In this document: in pieces, positions 54,995 to 64,000 of the stretch
Layout: every line of letters starts with the position of its first letter
How positions within the stretch are numbered: the first letter of the stretch is position 1
Origin: Sanguinoderma infundibulare
Lineage: Eukaryota; Basidiomycota; Agaricomycetes; Polyporales; Polyporaceae
Length of the DNA stretch: 64,000 nucleotides
Direction: 5' to 3'
Assembly (NCBI GenBank): GCA_032821775.1
Contig: JAVLRN010000003.1
Location: 2,852,001-2,916,000 of the forward strand
Notes under the pieces: model-generated
Database searches by the model: none
Seen by the model: the letters and a program-made list of their open reading frames with translations, nothing else
Told to the model about the DNA's origin: nothing
Made by a program: the position numbers and the translations under genes

Positions 54995-57900
54995 TTACGA
55001 CCTCTTGTCTGCTCGATTTGTCCGCCCGGCGGCGGTGCGCCGCATGAGCTCGTACTCTCCGACCAGCCGCAACGTCTCCGGGAACCGCTCGTAGATCTCG
55101 CCCAACACCCGTCCCGCAGCCTCCGTCCGTCGCGCGATCTCTCCCGCGTCCATCGCCGCCTGTTCATAGTCCACGTCCGCTTCGGGCCGCACCGCCTGCA
55201 CGAGCAGTCCCAATCGGAGGTGGTCGAGCACCCGGCCGAGCAGCACGAGCGTCGCGCCGTGCGGCCGCCAGATGTTCCAGACCGGCGACATGGTGTGGAG
55301 AAGGTGCAAGGGGTGCGCAAAGTCCTCCGAGCCCTTCTCTTCCAGGGCCGACTCGTGGTGCCGCAGGCGCCTCGCCAGCTTCTCCGTGGCGCCCGCCCTG
55401 CGCGCAGGGGAGTGCAGGGGCGCCTCGGGCGGCGGCGGAAGGTCGCCCTCCTCGAGGGGGGGCAGGTCGAGAAGGAGCGGCGAGGACGGGTTCGTGTCGC
55501 GCTCCCGAGAGGCCCGGTGCCTGCTCCTGCGCTGGTACCTGAGGATGACGTTCTCGACAATGTCGAACGCGCGCACGGGCTCGCCCGCGCGGACGAGCGC
55601 GGTGACGAGGTGGTTCCAGTTGTGCGAGTCGAACTGGAAGCCCTGGTCCTTGAGCGCCTTCCACGTCTGCGCGACCTCGGCGTGCTTCCCGGCCGCGGAG
55701 AGCGCGTCGACGACGATGGAGAGCGGGACGCACATGAGCGTGCCGTACGCGCGATCGCGCAGCGTGTCCGACGGCGGGCTGAGGAGCGCGTTCTGCCGCG
55801 TGAACTCGATGCCGAGCCGGACGACTTCGGGCCAAAGAGCCTGGACGGCGTCGACGTTGCCTGTCCGACGGTGCGCGTCGAGGAGCCGCGTCGTCGTGCC
55901 TAGGGTGGGCTTCTGGCCGGCGTCGACCATCGCGTTGTGGAGCCGCTCGACGTCGGCGGCCTGCTCCCGCTGCGCAAACGCGTTCAGGACCGGCCGGAAC
56001 ACCGTCTCCAGCGTGAGTCGACGGGCGCCGAGCGGCTGCAGCCAGTCGCGTTCCGATCCGGGATCCAAAAGGGACTGCAAGAATGCCTCCGCGACCTGCG
56101 TGCCTTGCGAAGTCTTCTGCTCCCCGTACGCTTTGAGGATGGCGGCGTAGGTGACCGCGTTGGACTGAATACCGAGAGTCTTCATCAGGTCGAAGATACC
56201 CTTGGCCTTGATGCGCTTCCCGACGCGAAGGTACCCGTTCATCATGATGGTGAGGATGTAGACGTTCGCCTTGAGCGATCTTTGGCCTGCGCTCTCCGCG
56301 ACGCGCTCCATCTCCTGGTACAGCTCCTCCGCGATGTCCATGAAACCGTTGTCGCACGCGGACTGGATGAGGAGCGCGAATGTCCGCACGTCCGGGCGGA
56401 GCTTCGTGCGGTCGAGCTGGCGAAACAGGTTCGCGACCAGACGGAAGGGCGCGCCGATAAGAACGTAAGCCTTCAGGAGAGTGTTGAAGACCTCGATTGT
56501 GGTGCCTGCGCCGACGTTGCTTGAATTCCTGAGGTAGTCGAACGCCCTGATGGCTCCTTCCCATGAACCCGCCTCGACGTGAGCGTTCATGATGGCAGAG
56601 ACCATGATACGGTCAGGCACGACGCCTTCCCCAACGGCACGCTTGTAGAGCCGCTCAGCACCCATGGGATCGTTGCGCTGAGCGAGAGCAGCGATGAGGG
56701 TAGTGTAGAGGGGGACGGTGACCTGTGCGCCCGAGCTACGCAACTGGTCCAGGACAGACGTCATGGTGTCGAGATCCCCTCGCATAGCGAGCGCTTGGAG
56801 GATGATGGAGTAGACGTGGAGGTCCGGTCGAAGCCCGTGCTCGACAAGCTTTCCGACCCACGTATTAATACCGTCCAGATCGCCAACCCGAGAGAAGGCG
56901 AAGATGACGGCGGTGTAATGTACGATATTAGGACAGTGTTCTGGTGGCATGGTGGGGGGATCGGGGAAGAATCGATTAAAAAGCTCTACGACACGCGTAG
57001 GGTGTCCTGCCTTTGCATAAGCATGCATGAGAGAGGCCCTGTGATCACTGCGTACGAGCTTGCGCTCGTCTAGCATCCGATAGTGCTCCTCGCAGCGGAA
57101 CGTATCGCCCTGACGAGAAGCGAGGACCATCCCCGTGCCGTGATAGTCAGCATAGAAGACGAGGTCGGATGGATTGGGAGAAATGGTAGCGAAGAGAGCA
57201 CTGGCCACATCGTACTTCTCCGCCTTGGTCAGCTCCCGAGCAACGGATAAGACAGCTTGGTCGGGGAGGGCGACACCATGACGTCGCAGGACACGCAAGA
57301 CATCGTGAGCGACATCGTATCGCTCATCCGACAATAATGCGCGCACAAGCAGTAGTCCAGCCGACGATAGCACGTCCTTTGACCAAAGAGCCAGACGGTC
57401 CTGGAGATATTGGGTAGGCTTCTCAATGGCGACAAGGCTGTCCAAAGCTTGGGATTTGAAAAGTGTGACAGCCCGAGTCAAGTCCTCCGTCGGCCAGGTT
57501 GATGGTTGGTGGTCGGCGAGATAATCGTGGAGCAAGTCTAAATCCTCTATGAGAAAGTCCAAAACAGCCGAAGGTCCTCTGTGATGGCGTAGTGCTGCGA
57601 TAATTGCCGTGCAGAGTTCCAGGGAAAACGCTCGCGGAACATCCTGTTCGGCCACATCGCTAACGTCATGATGGGTGAACATGACGCGGACATCTGATAT
57701 CGCGTCGTCCAATTGCCCTTGCAAGGCGGTCGCAGAGAGGAGAATGGCGTTCCAACGTAACCGGAGGGAGCTCCGCGATGCCTTGTCCCCAGGGTCGACG
57801 AGTTGCAATATGCCCTGTATTCGCTCGCCCCATAGACGAAGGTGTTGAGCAGACACGGGTCCTTGAGCACCGCTCACAACGGAGCTCAACAAGTTGGCCG

Positions 57901-58586
57901 CAAAGGCCACGCCAGAAGCGAGCTTTCCAGGAGGTCTTCCGAGGGCTTCGGAGAGACGATGAAACGCGTTCCACGCGTCGTTCGCAGAAAAGTTCTTCGA
58001 ACCGACTACGACGTCGCTGAAGGTCTTGAGCAGGACGCGTTCCTCCTCCGAGGAAAGGGTCGTATGTCGAATGGGCTCGGTGACCGCCGCAGTCCGACTG
58101 GACGCATGCCGCCTGTGGACGATGTCGACCTGTCGTATCCAAGTGCGCAGGGACGGTATGTAGCTTCTGGACCCCAAGGCGGTGTGCTTGTAGCCGGATG
58201 ACCGGCGTATTCGGGGGCGAGGAGGAGACAGCCTCGTCATCGAAAACGCGGCGCTGTCTGGGGACACACGACACGCACTCAACGCCGCTGCGCATCCTCG
58301 AAATAGGGCACGATTACTCACCCATAAACGCGATGCAATGCCGCGGCAGTTTTCCGACCAGGACGCTCGCATATGCTACGTATTCCTCTTCCGGCATGGC
58401 TTTCCCTTTCCCCTTCCCTTTTCCGTCCGCGCTCCTCTGACGCGGCGTGAAGAAATCCGACGAGAGCGAGTGCGAGGCGGTTCGCACGGCCATCCCAAAG
58501 GCGGACCTGTTGGCCAAAAGCTGTGTTGCGAGCGGTCGAGACGGGAGGATGGAGGTGAGGACTGTCGCCGCGAGAGGTTCCAACAT
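54995..58586 (-). CDS. Mitochondrial PPR (pentatricopeptide repeat) protein
   Basis: Exon 1 is 58586-58322 and exon 2 is 58257-54995 (1175 aa). Exon 1 encodes an amphipathic Arg/Ser-rich start (MLEPLAATVLTSILPSRPLA) fitting a mitochondrial presequence. From about residue 450 to 950 there are repeated 35-residue helical pairs, for example VHYTAVIFAFSRVGDLDGIN, LHVYSIILQALAMRGDLDTM, VPLYTTLIAALAQRNDPMGA, RTFALLIQSACDNGFMDIAE, YILTIMMNGYLRVGKRIKAK and VTYAAILKAYGEQKTSQGTQ. PPR proteins bind single-stranded RNA and act in mitochondrial RNA processing, stability or translation. The C-terminus is less repetitive, with a Pro-rich linker (LLLDLPPLEEGDLPPPPEAP). Target transcript unknown. A single long exon carrying most of the protein contrasts with the intron-rich neighbours. 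An ATG at 58372 inside intron 1 would give a shorter form. Confidence 0.88.
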
Positions 58587-58934
58587 CACCGTACTCGCCG
58601 GGACGAGTGGTGGTCTGTACCCTATTCCAAGCCGCGTGAGCAAGCGAGACGGATTCCGGGGCCTCGCGGAGCACACACCTGAGAGAGCAGGACGTCGCAG
58701 GGCCAGAAGAGAGCGGTGGGCGACGACATGCAAAAGGGAGAGGCGGTCTGCAGCAGCGACGAGCCCAGCGCACAACGCGGCGCGGCAACGGCCGGGCCTG
58801 CTCTCGATCCGAATTTTGGACGCCGGGCGCTAGAGTGCACGAGGCTTCGAATCCGCGCGTCGACTGCATCCAAGTTCGCGTCGAGCTGCCCCATCCGCCG
58901 TCGTCCGTCTCCATTCGCAGCACGACACGGCGTG
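58587..58934. promoter_or_regulatory. Bidirectional promoter region PPR gene/GNAT gene
   Basis: A 348 bp segment between two divergent start codons. No TATA box is obvious. The sequence is GC-rich and carries chance ORFs on both strands. Confidence 0.5.
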
Positions 58935-59715
58935 ATGGCCTCCGCCCAGCCCCCGCACGAAATAATCGTCGTGCCTGCTGCCGGGAAGCCTGGCCGCGAA
59001 GAGCTCAGGAAGCAGTGCTATGACGTCCGCATCGACGTCTTCCACCGCGAGCAGGGCTTCCCCCTCGAAACCGAAATAGACGAGTGAGTCGCACAACGGC
59101 TTGTCCTGAGCGACCGCGTTTCGATTGCTGACGTCGCCGTCTCTCTTGTTTGTTTTCGCGCCCTCGCCCTCCACCGCTAGCTTCGACGAGACAGCAACCC
59201 ATATCCTGCTGCGCCTCACCCCGTCGCTCACGCCGATTGGCACCATCCGCTGCGTGAAGCTGAACGACTACTACAAGCTCAGCCGACTCGCTGTCCTCAA
59301 GGACCATCGGCAGTGCCGCTTCGGGCGGTCACTCGTCCAGTCCTTGCACAACTTTGTCAAGGCGGACGCAAAGAGTTCTGGGTCAAGGGTTTCCGACACC
59401 GTTAAGGTCGTCTCCCACTCCCAGATCCCGGTCAAGGGATTTTATGGCAAGTAAGTACTGGCCGTTTGGTTCCTCGTTACGGCTAGCCTCCGCCTGCGTC
59501 CCATCGCACTGTCTGAGCTTCCCGTGACACCAATAGATTTGGCTACGAAGAAGAGGTGAGACCCTTCGACGCCTTCCTCGCGCTTCTGCCCCAATACGTT
59601 CACTGATTGAACCCGATTACATGGCTCGACGGTACGCAATCTACAGGGTGAAGAGTTCGATGAAGACGGCGCTCCTCATCAGAAGATGGTTGTTCGCTTG
59701 TCGCTATCAGATTAA
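58935..59715 (+). CDS. GNAT-family N-acetyltransferase
   Basis: Four exons: 58935-59083, 59181-59450, 59537-59555, 59647-59715 (168 aa). GNAT enzymes move an acetyl group from acetyl-CoA to an amine. Visible elements are the first strand and helix (CYDVRIDVFHREQGFPLETE), the strand-4 region (LTPIGTIRCVKLNDYYKLSR), the acetyl-CoA motif A (LAVLKDHRQCRFGRSLVQSL) and motif B (VKGFYGKFGYEEEGEEFDED), followed by a short final strand (HQKMVVRLSLSD). The R-x2-x-G-R/G-x-G/S pattern is kept in relaxed form (RQCRFGRSL). The arrangement suits small-molecule acetyltransferases of the YjcF/ElaA-like type; substrate not determined. Exon 3 is only 19 nt. Confidence 0.84.
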
Positions 59716-60108
59716 GGTATAGCACAATATGTACGTCGAATGGGTAGTCATGAAAGGTCGTCACGTAGATACGTACGTAGCAGAAGACAAAGACTAGCTA
59801 TCAATACAGCATGGTGGTAGAGCGGTGGTGGTATACAGCAATGCAAGATGGTGGAGAGTCCGTCATGGTCGTAACAACTGCGAGCAGAACTCCAGACGAG
59901 ACCAAACGCAAACTGTAAGAGATATAGACCGAAAGAGATGGTAAACGAGTGAAATCCGGCAAAACGATGCCCATAACATCCTGGTAGAGTGAACGAGGGT
60001 CATATCAACAGTGGAGAGCGAGAAAGCAAAAGAACGTTCATAATCCGCCTTACGGCGTGCCTGTAGACGAGAAGTCCAAGATAGCAAGAAAACGAAGAAG
60101 AGAACCGC
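59716..60108. other. Intergenic between convergent genes
   Basis: 3' flanks of the GNAT gene (+) and the HMG-box gene (-). AT-richer, no gene seen. Confidence 0.5.
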
Positions 60109-62274
60109 TCAACGACGCCGAGGCGAAGTCAGGGTATTGTCGGCACCATCATCCGTATTGAAACCGTCGCTCTCGCTCTCAGAGCTGAGCGCCTCCTGCT
60201 TCACCCGCTGGCTCGCGCGGGGGATCGGCATGAGGTTAATGGGACCACCAGGGAGAATGCTGAAGTTGATGCTGTTGCTGTAACCTGTCGTGCCTTCCTC
60301 GTACAGCTTGCGCGCTGCCTCGTACTCAAGCTTCTCCTGCTCGGCCTGTGCGAGGAACGGCTGAAACATTTCACGCGTCAGGGCACGCACTAAACACTGA
60401 TCACAGTGAAGCTCACCTTGCGCTCCTCATCAGTCATCGAACGCCACTTCCCCGCAGCGAGGACGCTCTGCTTCGTAGTCTCGGTCTCGTCGCCGAAGAC
60501 CTCCTTGACCAACTCGGGGTCCGATCGGATTCGCTGAAGGAACATGAAGTATGCGCTGAGCGGCTTCTTCGGCGCGTTAGGGTCCTTGATGTTCCCCTTG
60601 CGCGACTTGCCTGCCTTTCTCTGCGCCGTCCGATAAGCGTTCTCGCGCTTGATGTCGTCCGGAGTTAGAGTGCGCATGTAGGCGTTGAGATCGCGCTCTC
60701 TAGCCTCCTTGAGGGCCTGGGAGCGATGGCGGTAGGGCTATGCAACGAAAGGGATCGGTCACAATCTAAGTCTCTATCTGGAATCAGCATGAGAAGAAGA
60801 GGACGGACCTCCTTCTGGTCGGCGGAGAGTTTGGCGTATTCCTGACCGGCCTCTTTAGCGGCCTGAGCGACGTTGAGCTTCTTGTGACTGGAAGCCTGGT
60901 GGCGCTGGATCCAGTCTGTGAAGTAGAGCTGCCAGGCCGAGGGCGCCAGTTTGGGCGGGCGGAGGACCGACTTGAGGGGAGCTGTATTGACGTGTCAATA
61001 TCACGTGCGAACCGCACGAATGGGAAGCCGGGCTTACGACTCTCGGAACGCTTCTCGCGCGTCTGCCCCTGCTCCTGCGTCTCGTCCTCCTCCATCGGCC
61101 GCTTCTTCTTCCTCACGGTGCCGTCTCGATCATCGTACTCGCTGATGCTCTCCGACCGCCGGGTGCTGTACAGCCGCGACTGGCTCAGCAGCGGGCGCGC
61201 GTGCGACACCGACGGCGCACTGGAAGACTGGAAGAGCTGCGTCACTGGTGTGCCTCTCCGCATCGGAATCCGAGGCCTCTGCGTCGCGAAGTTGTCGTCA
61301 GATAGGGGCCCGAAAGTCACCGGGGCCCCGGGCGAAGGCATGTGCGGTGTCGGATCCCACAGGTGGGAGGCCCACGCCGGTGGCTCCGCCCCGTAGAGGT
61401 TCGCGGATGGTGAAATCGCCCCGGAGACCTCCGCGCGTAGCTGGTCCGTCATAACGGTGTCCTCTGGGGGTGAGAGCGGAAGTGGTTGTAAGGCGGCGTA
61501 CGCTGTCGTTGGCGAGAACGGAGTGACGTCAGGGAAGACAGACGAGTTGTCACTGAATGCAGCGTAAGACGAAGACATAGGCGACTGCGGAGCCTGCGCA
61601 TGGCCGGCGGGGATAGGAATGGGCACAGACGAGGAATGGGAAGCATCGGGGTCAGCGATCCAGTTGGTGTACAGAGCAGAGTCGTACTCTGGCGACGATG
61701 GAGAGAAGTAGTTTGAGCTATTGGAGAACGTCGAGTCGAACCGGCGCGTATGTGTCGGCATCGCGGCGTCCAACTGACTGGTCGTCGACTCTGGTGAGCC
61801 GGGGAAGGGGATGGTGGACATGGAGGAGTATTGCATGAGGTGGCTAGAGTCCCAGGTGAAAGGCGACTTGGACTCTTGGTGAAGCGCGTCGTCGAGCTCG
61901 AGGCCGAAGATCATGTTGTCGGGTTCAGAGATCATGGGATCGTAGTGGGGGATGGGGTCGTCGAAGGCGAACATTGGGGAGTGGTCTCTTAGAGACATGT
62001 CGGAAGCGGCGAGAGTAATGGTTGTCGCGTCCCGATCGCGGTCGCGGTGGTAGAAGGGAGAGGCAGGCATCGAGGATGTCGAAGTGCGGATGGTTCGAGG
62101 ATACAAAGGGCTTGGACTGGGCCTTATAAGGGATGGCGCAGGCGGGGATGCGCAGGCGGACGGAGAAGGCGCGAGGGTGGGAACCACGCGTCTGCGGCGG
62201 GCTTGGACAGATCTCAGAAGGGGAGATATGTTTGGGAGGGACGGCGGGATTCGAATGAGCCGTATTTGAGCCAT
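60109..62274 (-). CDS. Two-HMG-box protein
   Basis: Four exons: 62274-61038, 60981-60809, 60737-60417, 60360-60109 (660 aa). Two HMG boxes lie in the C-terminal part: one around LAPSAWQLYFTDWIQRHQAS to YRHRSQALKEARERD, and a more canonical one PNAPKKPLSAYFMFLQRIRS to WRSMTDEERKPFLAQAEQEK. HMG boxes bend DNA. The first 410 residues are disordered, Ser/Pro-rich, with acidic patches (FGLELDDALHQESK) that could activate transcription and a KKKRPMEEDE nuclear-type cluster. The very N-terminus is Arg/Ser/Pro-rich without acids (LLRSVQARRRRVVPTLAP), so a mitochondrial form, as for TFAM/Abf2-like proteins, cannot be excluded. An internal ATG at MPASPFYH is an alternative start. Intron 3 falls inside the second box. 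Confidence 0.84.
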
Positions 62275-63121
62275 GGCGTATTAAGTAGATATCGGTGCCT
62301 CGTTCGCTGACTCGGTGAGAATCAGCGGGATTTGGAGGCGCGAGATCTAGTTTAGATGTCAGCATACGAGAATCCGGAGAGTTTCAGACTCAACGGACCG
62401 TTGCCTTTCCCGGCCGAATTATGCGCCTATTATGGGAGTTACAGTGTCGGCCGTCCGTGCTGTGAAAGCAGCTGGCATATGGAAGAAGGCACACTGGATC
62501 GTCGGCAGAAGCAGGCTCACCTGTACCCAACACCCTCCTCGTGATCCCTGCCGACGGTCGACACCGATGGTCCTCGGTATCTTGGACCCAATGTGACACA
62601 ATGTGCGCCTCCCTCTGCGATATCCCAATCACCCAGACTCCCGGGGGCCACTCGGCGGTTCTGTGTCTGGAGTGGCGTCTTGCTGGCGTTTGTTAGGCGT
62701 CCGGATGTCTGGCAGTCGTGGACGATGTTGTCAGCGAATATGCGATTGGGCGCGCAACCCAACCGTAGCCGCAGTCACCGACTCACCCGCTCCGTGCCAC
62801 CGTCCCGCACAGCCCGGGCTTGCCCTAAATCAGCCCCGATATGGCATCCGGCGCGGCCACCGTGATGTGGCCATCTTCGGCAGGACCGTCCCCGGGCCCC
62901 GGCGACCAAGTCCGCCATTGTGCCCCGCGTCTCCCCGGCGCGCCTATGCCATCTCGGCGGGTCCGGCCCAGTTCGCCAGTGCGCCCTCGGCGGATTTGGA
63001 TCAAGCTCTCCAGACAAACGCGTCCGCCCTCGGCCCACACACAGCCAGCTGCTGCTCATCAAGGTCTGATTCCGATTGCTCGACGACTCGGAGAATGTGA
63101 TACAACGGAAACCAGCTACCA
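62275..63121. other. Intergenic between two minus-strand genes
   Basis: Promoter region of the HMG-box gene and 3' flank of GRIM-19. The GC-rich part at 62800-63100 gives overlapping chance ORFs on both strands. No domain or repeat is seen. Confidence 0.5.
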
Positions 63122-63783
63122 TCAAATAACCACGATCGACTCCGCAGACCGATGGCGTGGGTTGTTGTAGACGCTTTTGCCAGCCTGTCACAGACGCATC
63201 GCAGGAAAAGACAGGACGGAGCGACCCCGGAGAACAGGCTATCAGCGAACACGGCCATGGTGTCATCGTCCCGTTCGAGACGTCACTGACCTCCCAGCCT
63301 GGCACATCTTTCATGATCTCCCTCTCTCGTTCCAGCGCTGCTTGCTGACGTCGGTACGCGTCACGGTCGCCCTCCGCGAGAAGGAGTGGGACGAGGTGAA
63401 TGCGCGACCAGACCTTCTCCCTTTGGAGCTCCCTGAGAAGCAATGTCGCATCAGCTCGGTACTCTCTTTGCAAAAGGCGCATGGCCAGGCCAGATTTGTC
63501 ACTGATAAGCCGTTCGGTCGCGCGGTCGGATCCAAGAGAAGGCCACGTTCCCCGTTGGGCGGGCCCCCAGCTGCCCACGTTTAACGTCCGCCTGACCTCT
63601 CCGCGCCCATGCATACGATTGAAAAGTTTCCACGTACCTCTTCTCAAGGTTCCCCTTTCCAAGGCGGTAGAAGCCATAGGCGCATACCGCCGTCACACCG
63701 CCGAGAATAACAAGGCCGCTCGGTCCGCGAAGCGGGAGGTTGCGCTTGTACTTGACTGGCTCAAACCCGCCCGGTGGGGGCAT
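63122..63783 (-). CDS. NADH dehydrogenase (complex I) subunit GRIM-19/NDUFA13
   Basis: Three exons are clear: 63783-63638, 63432-63291, 63184-63122. It is an accessory subunit of mitochondrial complex I in the inner membrane. Text is diagnostic: DMPPPGGFEPVKYKRNLPLR, GPSGLVILGGVTAVCAYGFY (transmembrane helix), RLGKGNLEKRELQREKVWSR, IHLVPLLLAEGDRDAYRRQQ, ALEREREIMKDVPGWE and the end AGKSVYNNPRHRSAES. The intron 63637-63433 is 205 nt, far longer than its neighbours. The start is open: ATG 63783 (MPPPGG) is possible, but an acceptor just before it and a donor CA|GTGAGT at 63934-63935 would add ...PRQ-DMPPPGG as in relatives, with the true ATG beyond the right edge. Confidence 0.9.
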
Positions 63784-64000
63784 ATCTCTACATTGTACGC
63801 GGGTCACCCTCGGTGTTAGTCTTGGACAAATGGGTCGGACAATGGCTCACTGTCTGAACAGCGTGGACACTGAGAAACATGGGTTTTTGTCAGTATGTGA
63901 ACAAACGTGCATTCAAGTACACATATAGACTCACTGGCGAGGTTCCTGGGGTCGAGTCAGACGGACGCACAGACACGAGTAACGAGCCTTATGTAGACGA
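63784..64000. other. Right edge: possible first exon of GRIM-19
   Basis: On the minus strand the segment 64000-63935 is open in the frame that joins to the GRIM-19 exon, ends in a strong GTGAGT donor, and lacks an ATG. The start codon would then lie outside the window. Confidence 0.4.

Noticed and set aside
54635..55903. 422-codon plus-strand ORF
   Set aside because: Antisense shadow of the PPR coding exon in GC-rich sequence; its text is Arg/Val/Leu-rich without motifs.
58845..58865. GCTTCGAATCCGC resembling a tRNA B-box
   Set aside because: Lies in a promoter, with no cloverleaf partner sequences on either side.

Overview
The window looks like nuclear DNA of a basidiomycete fungus, most likely an Agaricomycete. 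The evidence is GC-rich coding sequence, dense genes broken by many 45-70 nt GT-AG introns with CTNAY-like branch points, coding exons as short as 6-12 nt, and families typical of mushroom-forming fungi (a seven-helix DUF6534 protein, a velvet regulator, single-pass membrane proteins with Ser/Pro-rich tails). I saw no prokaryotic operons, rRNA, convincing tRNA, CRISPR array or virus. Exon limits below were worked out by hand from splice sites, reading phase and family conservation. Each listed coding model closes in frame unless stated.

Left third (1-31 kb): the 3' end of an M28-type carboxypeptidase; an FMN-dependent lactate monooxygenase-like enzyme; a DUF6534 membrane protein; an unknown coiled-coil, repeat and zinc-finger protein; a type I membrane protein with its signal peptide on a separate exon; a 3.4 kb gene-poor stretch with a short TA-flanked transposon-like element; GTP cyclohydrolase II (RIB1); retromer subunit VPS17; a secreted M24 peptidase-like protein; 3-isopropylmalate dehydrogenase (LEU2), divergent from the rRNA-processing nuclease NOB1; Arp2/3 subunit ARPC3; a 21-exon YVC1-type vacuolar TRP channel; GINS subunit PSF2, divergent from haspin kinase.

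Middle (31-50 kb): a disordered basic protein of unknown function; a second single-pass membrane protein; a 3.8 kb stretch with no convincing gene; a mitochondrial-type PP2C phosphatase; a USP36/Ubp16-type deubiquitinase; a C2H2 zinc-finger protein; a 2.4 kb stretch with no convincing gene; an F-box protein.

Right part (50-64 kb): an ArfGAP; a VelB-like velvet protein with a very long insertion inside the velvet domain; a long mitochondrial PPR protein, divergent from a small GNAT acetyltransferase; a two-HMG-box protein; and the complex I subunit GRIM-19/NDUFA13 at the right edge.

The genes are mainly housekeeping (riboflavin and leucine synthesis, ribosome maturation, DNA replication, mitosis, trafficking, actin, mitochondria) and do not form a pathway cluster. 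They are arranged as convergent and divergent pairs. The most unusual items are the TA-flanked element, a cruciform-capable CTGA/TCAGG cluster, a stop-free 60-nt intron that splits a zinc knuckle in the deubiquitinase, the VelB insertion, a probable GC-AG intron, and several tiny coding exons.
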